This document shows, in pieces, positions 24,347 to 35,410 of a stretch of 64,000 nucleotides of DNA. The position numbers and the translations under genes were made by a program. The notes beneath the pieces are model-generated. The model ran no database searches and was not told the origin of the DNA. It saw only the letters and a list, made by a program, of their open reading frames with translations. Origin of the DNA: Ipomoea triloba (Eukaryota > Streptophyta > Magnoliopsida > Solanales > Convolvulaceae); contig NC_044916.1 of assembly GCF_003576645.1 (NCBI RefSeq), positions 1,885,989 through 1,949,988 on the forward strand, written 5' to 3'. Positions within the stretch are counted from its first letter, which is position 1; each line of letters opens with the position of its first letter.

Positions 24347-26290
24347 ATGGGGAGAGAGATTGTGAGATCAAATGATGAGAATTTGGAGTTGTCTGCATCT
24401 TCTTCTCCTCTTTCTCCTTCTTCTTCTTCTTCTTCATCTTCATGGAGTTTGGAAGAAGGTGATGACAATAAGAGAATGCCATTGCTGGCTCTCAACCATG
24501 TCTCCTTTGTCTGCAAATCTGTCCCCAAAACTGTCCAATTCTATGAGCAAGTTCTGGGTTTTGTCCTCATCAAGAGGCCCTCTTCCTTTGACTTTGAAGG
24601 AGCTTGGTATGTATATATACTATGCCCACACACACTACAAAAACATCACGAATCTCCTTGTGATCCTTTACCGGGTAGGATCACAAGGTAGGATTTACCT
24701 AGTGCACACTTTCGAGTTGTAACTGTGAATTTTCCTGGTCACTGAAAAATCATCGGAAATCCAGTGGATGCTATTTTCCGACTGCATTGTAAAAATGGAA
24801 GCTATTTCCGACCACTTCATGCCGTGGTCAGAAATAGCGACGAGCGATTTTTCAGATACCCTAAGTGGTCGGAAATATGGTCAAAATAGCCATTTCCAAC
24901 CGGAAATTGCTGATTTCCGACCACGATGGTCGAAAAATCGGACATTTCCAACCGTGTGTATGCACACCCTACATTATAATGTCCGATACTAAATACGTGA
25001 AGACATACACATCTAGAATTGAGTTTCGAATTAAATACTATTGAATATCCTAGTTAGTCAAGATCAACATTTTAAGACCGAACCCGTAAACGTATATATA
25101 ACTATCAATTTTTGAAACGCCCATTAGGATGTCTGACCCTAAATACTTGTCGAGATCCTAGTTAGTCACTTAGTCATGTACATGTCCAAAACACAACCTT
25201 AAACAACTACAAACTCAAAAGCCACATGATGTCAAAAACAAGATTTACATCTTTAATTTTCCGCACGCACTTAGCTCACTGATTTAGTAATACTGCTGCA
25301 GGTTGTTCAATCATGGCATTGGGATCCATCTCCTGGCTGCAGAGAATGTGGGCATCACCAAGAAAGGGAAGATAAACCCTAAAGACAACCACATTTCATT
25401 CCAGTGCTCAGACATGAACCTCATCATCAACAAACTAGGTGACATGAACATTGAATATGTGACTGCAAAGGTTAAGGAAGGTGGTGTGATTGTGGATCAG
25501 CTCTTCTTCCATGACCCTGATGGCTACATGATTGAGATCTGCAACTGTCAGAATCTACCAGTTTTGCCCCTCTCCTCCTGCCCTCTCAAGAACACCAACA
25601 ACAATTCCATCAATCACCAAACAAGCCCTTCTTCCCCTTATGATGGTAAGTCACTAGTTGTTCATTCAGTTAGTTCAGTTTTCCTGATGTGGTTAAATTT
25701 GTTAGAATAAATCACAGAATTTATATGTTTATTTTTTAATATACTCCCTTGTCCCATTTTACATGTCTTACTTTCCTTTTTAGTTTGTCCCAAAATATTG
25801 TCCTCTTTTCAAAATTGAACATCACGATCATTCTACTTTTTCCAATTTACCCTTATGACTTTTGCATTCTTTATTGTTTTTATGTCCAAAAGTAAAAAAG
25901 TGAGGGATATAATTGAAAAGCACACCTCATTTACTTTAATTTCTTAAAAAGCGTGTAAAAAGCAAATGAGACAACCATTTAGGGACCGAGGGAGTATATA
26001 CATTTTGACTCGAACTAATCAAAATACAAAATTTTTTAAATTGATAAAATCTTTCGCTTAAATATAGTGCAGTTATTGAACGGTTAACTGAATTAATTCG
26101 GTTCGATTGGTTATACTTTATGCATGAAAAGTTGTACCCAATTGGGATTTTCTTGAACTTGTAATTTTAATTTAAATTTTGAATATGAATTGCAGGGAGG
26201 GGAAGCTGGAAGAAGCCATGTTGTGCTGGAGAAGTGGAACATCTTATGATGGAGAATTTAGCTGTGGACATGCTGGATATTTCCTTTTGA
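24347..26290 (+). CDS. Glyoxalase I-like VOC-family protein (GLYI4/GLYI7 type)
   Basis: Three exons (24347-24606, 25302-25645, 26196-26290) encode 232 residues. After a serine-rich, low-complexity N-terminus (about 1-44) comes one vicinal-oxygen-chelate domain. Likely metal-site residues are His51 (LNHVSF), His117 (DNHISFQC) and Glu165 (DGYMIEICNC). VGFVLIKRP-like, FEGAW and FFHDPDG blocks match the plant family that includes Arabidopsis At1g15380/At1g80160, annotated as lactoylglutathione lyase/glyoxalase I-like and usually near 170-190 residues. The expected role is detoxification of methylglyoxal or a related substrate, but members of this clade may not be classical GLX1 enzymes. Intron 1 holds a CACTA-like fragment. 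The start gives the longest frame. The tail after residue 170 is poorly conserved and rich in Asn and Ser. Another frame at 24372 is a shadow. Confidence 0.9.
24633..24985. mobile_element. CACTA-like element fragment in intron 1 of the glyoxalase-like gene
   Basis: Starts CACTACAAAAACATC, a CACTA-type terminus. It contains many direct and inverted copies of a TGGTCGGAAAT-like motif (24775-24950), which is the usual subterminal repeat pattern. The expected GTAGTG right end is missing, so the copy is truncated or rearranged. Confidence 0.6.
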
Positions 26291-26451
26291 AATTCTACAA
26301 TAAATAATTATTAAAAGGGGGAAAATAAATTAAAGAAAAATCCCTTATTATTAATTTTTTGTAAAGTTCTTTATACTATTTATGTATGGAGAGACTGAAA
26401 TGTAAACCATTACGTACCGATCGAGAATCAATATAATACGTATTTCTTTTA

Positions 26452-26820
26452 GCGTGCGTTTGGTTTATGGGTTTACATATCATGAATTATGAGAAAAAAA
26501 AATCATAGTTAGTATTTAGTTGACAACTTTTTAAAATATAAGTATATAACTATAGAATTTGATTACCATGTCAATTAAAAACCTCATTCTGATCCCTATC
26601 ATTCCATCTTATTGATAATCCGATTTTTAAGTTTGAATTATTGCTTTTAGATTTTTGTTTTGATTTTTTTTGTTCATATTGGTGCTTTGGATGCCATTAT
26701 ATTAGGATCAATTACCTTAATTTTTTATTTTTAGATTTTTAAAACCTTTGTTCCCGTTATAGGGTCATACATAACCAAACATTATTGTTGGTAATCATTC
26801 TAATTCCACACTACTACCAA
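26452..26820. mobile_element. Degenerate MITE of the TTTGGTT...AACCAAAC family
   Basis: The left end reads GCGTTTGGTTTATGGGTTTAC. The right end carries AACCAAACATT and blocks shared with the copies at 14774 and 38245. The right boundary is uncertain. Confidence 0.5.
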
Positions 26821-27387
26821 GTTATATCAATAGCATGCAAAATCGCCCATGACGGGCTCAACTGCGAGTGAATTGGCAATAATCGAACTTGTGACATTTT
26901 GGTATGAAAAAAAAATCAATTGCATTACTTTTTTCTTTTATTTTTTTTGTAGGTGACGAGAAAAATTCATAGTCACTACTCGAGGATGTACATTGAGTAA
27001 AGCAACCTAGGTTGCCCTAATCAACTAAGGACCACAATAAGGTAAATCAGCTAATTCGCCCACAGTTAACCAATTTAAACCAATAAGATCAATAAACTAC
27101 TCTTAGTGAGAGTCAAACTTAAAATATTGTGATTAGTAAATTAACGGTGGTATTAATTTGATTGAGATTGCTGCAAATCAGTCGCATTCTTAAGTTTACT
27201 AGTGGCCACTTGGGAGTTGGGAGTCACTTTCAAATGGTTAGAACGAAGTATGAAACAGTACATCAAATATGCATATTTTCACATCCCGCTTTTTGTAGAG
27301 AAATGTAACTTAACTCTATAAATAATGCCAGTAATAATTGGTAGTGATTTTAAGGATCAAATATAAATATTTTTTAAAATAAAATAA

Positions 27388-27985
27388 AGATGTGTTTAGT
27401 TGATAGGTTTAGCTATCAGGAATGGGTATTAAAGTCATTGTTATTGTTTGGTTGACAAGTTTTTAGAACATTACTATGTGTTTTGATTGCTCTCTTAATT
27501 GCAAAACTCATTCCTTAATAAAATAAGGGTTTCATTTCCATTCCTCATCCGCTTCCCCAACTATTAATAATCATTCTCATTCCACCCTACTATCAAACAT
27601 GCAAAATATTTTCACCAAAATTCATTACCATCACCAAATATTTGATACCCACCATTTCCGATTTTCATGTGCGAACCAAACATACCCTAAAACTTTTAAC
27701 AAAATACATCAAATATGCATATCCTCATATCCCGCTCTCTTAATTGCAAAACTCATTCCTTAATAAAATAAGGGTTTCATTTCCATTCCTCATCCGCTTC
27801 CCCAACTATTAATAATCATTCTCATTCCACCCTACTATCAAACATGCAAAATATTTTCACCAAAATTCATTACCATCACCAAATATTTGATACCCATTCC
27901 ATTTCCGATTTTCATGTGCGAACCAAACATACCCTAAAACTTTTAACAAAATACATCAAATATGCATATCCTCATATCCCGCTTT
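27388..27985. mobile_element. MITE with internal 245-bp tandem duplication
   Basis: The left end is GATGTGTTTAGTTGATAGG. The right end, GCGAACCAAACATACCC, is present twice because a 245-bp block (27489-27733 and 27734-27980) is tandemly repeated with only a small indel. It belongs to the same AACCAAAC family. Confidence 0.7.
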
Positions 27986-28247
27986 TGTGTAATAACCTGC
28001 TAACCATACAAAAAAAATAAACTACATTTGTATGACTTTGTGCAACAGACTTAACTAAGATGGTGTTAATCGAGATATTATTAACAAAAATTATACTCGT
28101 GACCTTTAAGTACAAAAATTATATTTTATTCACCTCGTCACCCTTTCAAACCAAATATAATTTTTTAATTGTCATATGAAGTAGTCAATTTACCCTCTCG
28201 GTGACGGAGAAAAAATGTGAGTGTGAATTCCCAATTTCAAGGACTTA

Positions 28248-28672
28248 GAGCATCATTATCAGTTGAGTTATTTCGCGGTAATTTAGGAGTTTTTGTAAGT
28301 GTGATTAGGAAAGAGAAAGTGGGAAGAAAGGGAAAAAGAAGAAAAAGAAAAGAGAAAACAAAAAGAAATTCTGAAAATTAAAAAAAAAAAATACAAAAGT
28401 AAGTCCAAAGTCAAAGTGGCCGCCAGCTGGCGGCCACTCTGACGCGCCCCAGCGGGCACATGGACAACACGCGCCCGTTGGGGCGCAATGTTGCGCCCAA
28501 CGCGCAATTCGGCGACTTTTCTTTTTTTCTTTTTCTTTTTTTTTCCTGACATGATACCACCATTTGCAGGAGAATTAACTCCTCCCATTTTAACCTTCAC
28601 ATCAGTCCATTGAAGCAAGCTAAGGATAATTCTCTTACATGAACTCCACAATCTCCACAGATGGAGATGCTC
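28248..28672. mobile_element. Tourist/PIF-Harbinger-like MITE (GAGCATC ends)
   Basis: Ends GAGCATC...GATGCTC with TTA on the left and TTG on the right, a near match to the 3-bp TTA/TAA duplication of PIF/Harbinger elements. The left 80 bp resemble the element at 58899-59263 (shared GTTTTTGTAAGTGTGATTAG). It contains a GC-rich internal patch (28410-28510). The minus-strand frame through it is not a gene. Confidence 0.75.
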
Positions 28673-28675
28673 TTG

Positions 28676-30130
28676 TATTATGGGGACAAGGAAGAATGCA
28701 ATCGGCAAATATGGGAAAATATATAGTTGGGCCCCACCGGATTCGTTCTTTATTGGGGATTTAGTTGTTTGTCCCCCGCTTTAAACACAATTGGGCCCTA
28801 ATAGTGGGCCCTAATTAATGGGCCTAATTCAATCGTGGTTCACGTTTATTGGGGCCTAATTATTACCGTTTATTAAAAAAGCGTCAATTTATGTCGTGGA
28901 CCAGAGTGCACAATGCATTGTGTATCTCATATTAAAATGTTAAGAGGATGAGATTCTGTATATTTTGTGTCAATATTCTGTGTATTCTATTTTGTGTCAA
29001 TATTATGTGTATTTTAGACAACCGTTTTGTGTATTCTAGGCAACCTTTTTGTGTATTCATGTTAGTAACACATGTTGTGATGTGTTTGTGCATTCGAATG
29101 TTATAATACACAGAATATAAGCTCAAGTATTATCTCTTATGTTCCATGTTTTTCAAATTTCACAATGTTGTTTAAATATTCACCTTTTGTCGTGTATGTT
29201 TTTGTGATCTGATGAACTTGTGTGTGTTTTTTGTTCTTGCTTCTTCATCAATGTTTTTGTTGTTGTTCAATTTACAGTTATATTTTAGTTAAAAAAAAAT
29301 AACTGTAATGAGATTAATTGTTACGGCACGGTTTCGAACCCCCTCCCAAGTCCCACCAAGTGTAGATCCACGCACCCCTCCAACTTCATCAACGTTGTAT
29401 ATTATTTATTATTATCTCTTGTGCAATTTAAAAAACTATATAAATAAATAATGGGTCTTGAGACGACTAACTAGTCGAGAATTTTTTTTTTTTCTCCATA
29501 GCCTTCCACAAACTCCTCTATAATGGTGTCTCTAACCATGGCATCATAACAAGTCCTAAATGAATTTTTTTAAAATAAGTTATAAGCTCCTAAATAAGAT
29601 CTGCCAAATAGAGTCATACATGTATTTAAACATGGGCTACAAAATAAAATCTTTTTAATTCGAGTAAGTCTATAAAAACTCATAATTTCTCATTCCTAAT
29701 GTCTTCATTAAAAATCTAATATTTTATTTATTATTTACGTACTATAAACTAATATCTGTAGTTAACTAAACATGTGAATGTTGAAATGTATGTCACGTAG
29801 ACATTAGACATAGATGACATGTGGATGAATTATTATATGTAGGTAAAAATAGGCCAGTATAGAAAATGTTGAAATATTATTTAAAAGTATCAAGTTAAAA
29901 TTCTCAAAATATTAATTAATTATCGAATATCATAAAAAGAGTTTATACAATGATTAAATATAAAAAGGACTTTAGTAAAATAAAGACATGTTTTTTTTTT
30001 TTGAAAATAAAGACATATTGGAATGTGCAAATTATGAATTGATTTTAGGAGGAAAATATTGCAAAACTCTTATAATTGGTTATGAGAATATATGTTGTCA
30101 TTTATTTGAAAAATTATAATTAAAATTTGT
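28676..30130. other. Intergenic DNA with GGGCC-rich patch, no gene seen
   Basis: 28729-28860 has several TGGGCC/GGGCCC motifs, like promoter site II elements, but I see no gene beside them. 29568-29612 matches the right end of the MITE at 63389-63993. The rest is AT-rich. Confidence 0.5.
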
Positions 30131-30134
30131 AAAT

Positions 30135-30330
30135 TCTCAAGTGAGTGGAATATGATTCTCATACCTAAAGGTCACGAGTTCAATTCTTATCAACACCTTC
30201 TCGATCAAGCTCATTGGCATGGTCTTCATAGTGCGACTTACCTTTCTTGTGTGCTTTGCAAGCTATTACATAAAAACGTAGTTTATCACGTGCACACATT
30301 CAAGTAGTTAAGGTCGATTTTCCTTATTAC
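30135..30330 (+). mobile_element. SINE-like copy (same family as 36468-36690)
   Basis: Shares with 36468-36690 a tRNA-like 5' part (GTGG...CATACCTAAAGGTCACGAG), a B-box-like GAGTTCAATTCTT and a 3' part containing CGTGCACA. A shorter related piece is at 31300-31400. Confidence 0.5.
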
Positions 30331-30880
30331 TCAAAAAATTTGTAAATTTATATATAAGAGTCAAGTTTACCTAATCCACTTATTATGCACACACCTAAAT
30401 ACTAGTTGCAAATTTTCCTAATCACCCAAAAATCGTTAATTCAATATGTAATTATCTACATATATACTTTAAAAATAAAAAATAATTTAACTTGTACATC
30501 AATCCCATCTTCAAATATGGAATCATCATGTGGGACATGCTTACATATCTGCATGAAAAACGACTTATACAAAGCAAAACGGCAGGAGGGAGTTCATACT
30601 TGCAAATCTCATCCTCAAATATATGCATGGTAAGTAACATAGGTAAGACTTTTTTTTTTTTCCTATAACGCTTATTACTATGAAAATAATTTGAATTCAA
30701 CGAATCATATAACCTTTCAAATTATATATTAGTAGTTTGTTTACTAGTTGATTGTCTCAATAATTTTTTTACATGCATGTTAATCAGCATAAATACTAAT
30801 GGTGTTGGATACAATTAAGTATATATGATATAATTGTTTATACTGTGTATCATTAACACATGCATTTATAATACGTGATA

Positions 30881-31839
30881 TCATCAATTACATATATTAC
30901 TTATTATCAAACACCTTGAAATAAGTCATTAATTAAGAAATAAGTCACAAATTGATTATGCTAGCTCTTATTTGTCTTCTAACATCAATGTATATAGTAG
31001 TAATAACATGTGATTCATTGATATTGTATGAGATTCCTTTTGAGTACTTAAATTCAATTCCTTATGCAATCAAACTACTACCAAACCATTTTGAAAATAA
31101 TACCTAAACATTTTCCATACAATGGTGTAAGAATCAAAATTAAATCAATATAAAAAAAGTTAGACAAGACTTAAAATATAGGCCATGTTTAGCAATCAAT
31201 TATATTATATTTTATATGCTGATAATTTATTATATTGTCCATACCAACAAATATTTAATAAAAAAGAACTTAGTTTCAATTCAAAAAAGATAAAACAGTC
31301 GAGTGGATGAAGCATGATTTTTGTGTCTGAATAGTCATGAATTTGATTTTTTTCATTCTTTCGAGTGCAATTTACTTAATGCACGCTTTCATAAACATTA
31401 GAATAATATGATTTTTTTTTCTGTTTCTCATATCTCCTAATAATCATCTCTTACTACGTGATAATAAAACTCCTTTTATTCATTGACTACGGTAAAATAA
31501 ATTTGATAATCTTATCTTAATTTAAAAACAAAGTCTACTTATTAATCAAACACAAAAACAATCAATTACATATGTGAATATTATAATGTGAAATCATAAT
31601 GGGAATGTAATATCACCCACTAGACATTTTTGAGATTTTTTTTTTCCAAAATGGTTTGGTAGTAGTTTGATTGCATAAGGAATCTCATACAAATGATACA
31701 ATATCAATGAATCACATGTTATTACTACTATACATTGATGTTAGAAGACAAATAAGAGCATAATCAATTTGTGACTTATTTCTTTAATTAATGACTTATT
31801 TCAAGGTGTTTGATAATAAACAATATATGTAATTGATGA
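30881..31839. repeat. Long inverted repeat (about 200-bp arms)
   Basis: The left arm (30881-31096) and right arm (about 31645-31839) are inverted copies. Both contain TTATCAAACACCTTGAAATA in opposite orientations and a matching CAAACTACTACCAAACC end. The left arm has an extra 20-30 bp. A 550-bp AT-rich loop separates them. It could be a foldback element or a source of a long hairpin RNA. Confidence 0.8.
31300..31400 (+). mobile_element. Partial SINE-like copy
   Basis: GTGGATGAAGCATGATTTTTG, followed by a degenerate B box (CATGAATTTGATTTTT), resembles the 5' part of the copies at 30135 and 36468. It lies in the loop of the inverted repeat. Confidence 0.4.
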
Positions 31840-32613
31840 CAAGTGGTGATTGATGAAAAGTGACTTTTGTAGAGATGATATATAGTATTGCTCTTTAATG
31901 TATAATAGGATCGAACCATTAATGAGCAGTAAGTAAATATAAAGAGTGATGTTACAATCTCCTTATATTTTTATAATATTTATCTCCTTATGTGATAACA
32001 TGGTTGATTTTTTGTATTTGATTAATTAGTAAATTTATTAAATTACAAACTTGAAGACTCTTTACCACTGAGGCTTGTGGAAGATGTAGTAAATAAGTAA
32101 ATTTTTGTTTTGTCCACGATGTCAGTTATTCAGGTAGGGGTAGGACCAAAAACCATCAAATTATATCATGCACTTCGAGTCGTCATTGTAAGGTAAATCT
32201 TGATACATCTTCATTTTTAATGTACTATATATTTAATTTTAGTATGTTCATTACATTTTAATACAATTTCATTTTTAATGTATTACAAGTCAAAATAAAT
32301 ATGTAATAATACAGTAAAAATGAAAACGCATACACACCCGTGTTTGGTTTTTTAGGCCATTTTACCCCTGAATCGGATCTTCATGTTTGTCCCCGGTTGT
32401 TATTGGGCTATGGGAATTTGGGAACAGCCTGGACCATTGTTAGATCAGACTAGCCCAGTGGGCCTATTAATAAACTTCAGGCCCATCAACAATCAAGACC
32501 ACTTATGGGTTTGGAATGGGCCTTAATAACTTGGAGCAGCCCAATTCCATTAGTAATTCTTTTTTTGAAAATATTCCATTAGTAACTTGGAGACCATGGA
32601 AAGAAAATACTCC

Positions 32614-32646
<33 letters not shown>

Positions 32647-32875
32647 TAATCATCATTTTGGCCCCTCAATTGTTTCTCAACTGCCAATGTAATCCCTATT
32701 TTCAATTTCAACTAATTTGATCATCGAATTGTTTAAAATTTCATCAATTTGATCTCTGAAAAAGTTTAATTGACGAAATTTTAAACAATTTGATGATCAA
32801 ACTGGTTGAAATTAAAAACAATGTACTACATTGACAATTGAAAAATAATTAAGGGACTAAAATGCTAATTTCTCC

Positions 32876-32917
<42 letters not shown>
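32614..32917. mobile_element. Hairpin MITE bordered by (AAT)n arrays
   Basis: Two (AAT)n arrays (32614-32646 and 32877-32917) flank a palindromic unit with its centre near 32755. The arms carry CATTTTGGCCCCTCAATTG on one side and its divergent inverse on the other. No coding capacity. Confidence 0.7.
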
Positions 32918-32918
<1 letters not shown>

Positions 32919-33537
32919 CCGAATACACCATTGAATTTGTCAAGTTTGTGCAATTATGCTATTGAACAAAAAACGTGCATAATTACAATATCAAACGAGC
33001 AAACAAAAAATGCAATTCGCCTAATTTTCTAGTTACTTCCCAGTTCCCAGTTCCCAGCTGATGTGGCATTTATCATTTTTTTAAAATGAATTTTCCTTTT
33101 CCTTTTTGTTTTTTATTAAATACGTGGATATCCTACATATATAATCCACGGTGAGTATTTTTTTCACTCTTGAAATTTTATGTTTCTCGAACAATAGTAG
33201 CCTCGGTGTGTGCTGCTAGTAGTTCTTCGAGTTAAAGAAAGACAAGCTTGCAATCAATATATTTTGGTTCATGATTGCTAATGACTTTCCGTGGAAGAAA
33301 TTGCATGAAGGCCATTGTTTATCTTCCTGCACCCACAAAATGGTATAACTACTTAGTACTTGGTAGTTTAAGATTAATCCTACATTAATTAGAACAAAGA
33401 TCCTAAATCAATGTCCAACTTCACCCCTATAAAATCATCAAATTTTGTTCTCTTTTCTTAATAGTGGACGGAAATTTAAAAAATGTCAACCCTATTTTTA
33501 CCATTCGTAATCACAAAATAGAAAGAACGGCATAACC

Positions 33538-33938
33538 TAGGGATGTAAATGAGTTGAACTCGGTCAAAGATCGGTTTGAACTCGATCAAATTCGAGATCG
33601 AGTGGCTCGTTTAACAATCGAGCCGAGCTCGAGCTCTAATGTTTTAGGCTCGTGGCTCAACGAGCCGCTCGCGAGCCATATATATATATATATATATATA
33701 TTAAAATTAATAAATTTAAAATTTGAAATACTAAAAGTTTAAGATTTATAAAATTAAAATTCGAATTCAATGTTGATCTCGAGCTCTATATATTAAAATT
33801 TATAAATTTAAAATTTGAAATACTAAAAGTTTAAGATTTATAAAATTAAAATTCGAATTCAAGGTTGAACTCGAGCTCGAGCTCAAACAGCTCAAAAATT
33901 GCCAGGCTCAAGCTTGGCTCAGCTCATTTAGACTCCTA
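33538..33938. mobile_element. Short hAT MITE with GAGCTCGAGCTC subterminal repeats
   Basis: Ends TAGGGATGTAAATGAG and CTCATTTAGACTCCTA. The flanking 8-mers GCATAACC (33530-33537) and TCATAACC (33939-33946) match at 7 of 8 positions, as expected for an old hAT target duplication. The interior has repeated GCTCGAGCTC motifs, a (TA)n tract and a 70-bp direct duplication (33702-33766 and 33790-33863). It lies just 3' of the JAZ gene. Confidence 0.8.
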
Positions 33939-34079
33939 TCATAACCAACTACATTTTCTTACCCCTAGGCTCGTTTAGTTCGGTATGAATCAATTCTAAT
34001 GATCAAAATAATCAGAATTAAATTACGAATTTTTCAGCAGTGAAGCCAGGTTATATATATAGATGAATAATATACTCAC

Positions 34080-35410
34080 CTATTCTTTCTTTTCTCCAGA
34101 AATTGCCTCAACGAGTTCCTTCTTACAATTGGTAACTCTGCATGCAATAATGGATTCACAAAACAATCAATTTATCCATCCATCAAAATGACAGTTGAAT
34201 CAAGGAAACCAAAATGAACAAACTCTGAATAGCAAAAGATCACAAGAATGTAAATCAATTAATAATTCGTTCCCGTTTTAAATTAAGAAGGTCAATTGAC
34301 CCTAACCAACTGGATTAAAATTGTTACTTATTATCTAATTAAAACTGAAATAACACAACCTGTTGGAAATTTTCCGGCGTACTGCTCCGGTCCACACCGC
34401 CGAGGATGTTTTGCCACTTCTGCCGCCGACAAACAACTCTCCCCTGCTAACAACATTATCGCCTGCGCCTGTCAGATCGACAAAAATAAGGTTAACCCAC
34501 GACACAGACACACTATCCAGATGAAACGTTTATCACTATGCCAAAAATCTCACTATCATGATGAAACATTTATCACTATACCAAAAATCACACTATATAT
34601 CCCGATGAAACGTTTATCACTACGCCAGAAGTCACACTGTCCCGATGAAACGTTTATTACTACGCCAAAAGTCACACTATTCTGATGAAACGTTTATCAC
34701 TATGCCAAAAGTCACACTATCCTAATGAATCGTTTATCACTATGTCAAAAGTCACACTATCCTGATGAAACGTTTATCACTATGTCAAAAGTCACACTGT
34801 CCCGATGAAACGTTTATCATTACGCCAAAAGTCATACTATTATGATGAAACGTTTATCACTATGCCAAAAGTCACACTATCCCGATGAAACATTTATCAC
34901 TATGCCAAAAGTCACACTATCCTTATGAAACGTTTATCACTACATCAAAAGTAGCACTATCCCGATGAAACGTTTATCACTATGTCAAAAGTCACACTAC
35001 CCGATGAAACGTTTATCATTATGCTAAAAGTCACACTATCCTTATGAAACGTTTATCACTACATCAAAAGTCGCACTATCCCGATGAAACGTTTATCACT
35101 ACGCCAAAAGTCACACTATCCAGATGAAATGTTTATCAATATACCAAAAATTACACTATCCCGCTGAAACGTTTACTACTATGCCAAAAATCACACTATC
35201 CCGATAAAACGTATATCACTACGACAAAAGTTATAACCACCAAACACTCACCTTATCAGCAGTAACATTGTCATAAACATGTACGCTGCCACCATAAAAG
35301 ATTGTAAGCTGCGTTGCGGCGGCTGTTTCCGGCGATGAACTCAGTGCTCGCTCCGGCATGGAAGGCAGCCTGAAACCTGCAGTCATTTTCTTGCCGGCCG
35401 GCGGGGACAT
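34080..35410 (-). CDS. JAZ/TIFY jasmonate repressor (3' end unresolved)
   Basis: Minus-strand exons 35252-35410, 34360-34468 and 34080-34137 join in frame. They encode a TIFY (ZIM) domain, with TIFYGG at about residues 36-41 and then AQAIMLLAG after the first intron, followed by the Jas motif ELPIVRRNSLRQFLEKRKNR. TIFY binds NINJA and other JAZ proteins. The Jas motif binds MYC factors, and its LPI(A/V)RR degron is contacted by COI1 and JA-Ile. So this should be a nuclear jasmonate-signalling repressor. The Jas motif stops at a GTGAGT donor exactly where JAZ genes carry the Jas intron; I could not find the expected last exon with the X5PY end. Reading through the donor gives TGA at once. The start used is the ATG at 35410. 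The same frame stays open upstream to about 35614 without an ATG, so the N-terminus is uncertain. The first coding intron contains an 18-copy minisatellite. Confidence 0.78.
34511..35232. repeat. 40-bp minisatellite array in JAZ intron
   Basis: About 18 head-to-tail copies of a 40-bp unit (core GATGAAACGTTTATCACTA) with no spacers and scattered substitutions. A three-unit higher-order period is visible: the CCTTATGAAACG variant recurs at 34921 and 35040. It almost fills the intron between the TIFY exons (34469-35251). Confidence 0.95.

Noticed and set aside
24372..24722. Second frame over the glyoxalase-like exon 1
   Set aside because: Leu/Ser-rich shadow of the Ser-repeat region; the 24347 frame matches the VOC family and splices in frame.
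28283..28708. 141-codon minus-strand ORF
   Set aside because: It lies almost entirely inside the Tourist-like MITE 28248-28672 and is low-complexity (Lys and Phe/Leu runs).
29320..29350. Isolated Pol III B-box-like GGTTCGAAACC (minus strand)
   Set aside because: No matching A box, cloverleaf or element boundaries; not a tRNA.
34296..34685. 129-codon plus-strand ORF in the JAZ region
   Set aside because: It reads the minisatellite and the antisense of a JAZ exon. Its repeats shift frame with each 40-bp unit, so it is not a gene.
34511..35232. CRISPR-like repeat array
   Set aside because: The 40-bp units are contiguous with no unique spacers, the window is plant nuclear DNA, and there are no cas genes. 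It is a minisatellite.
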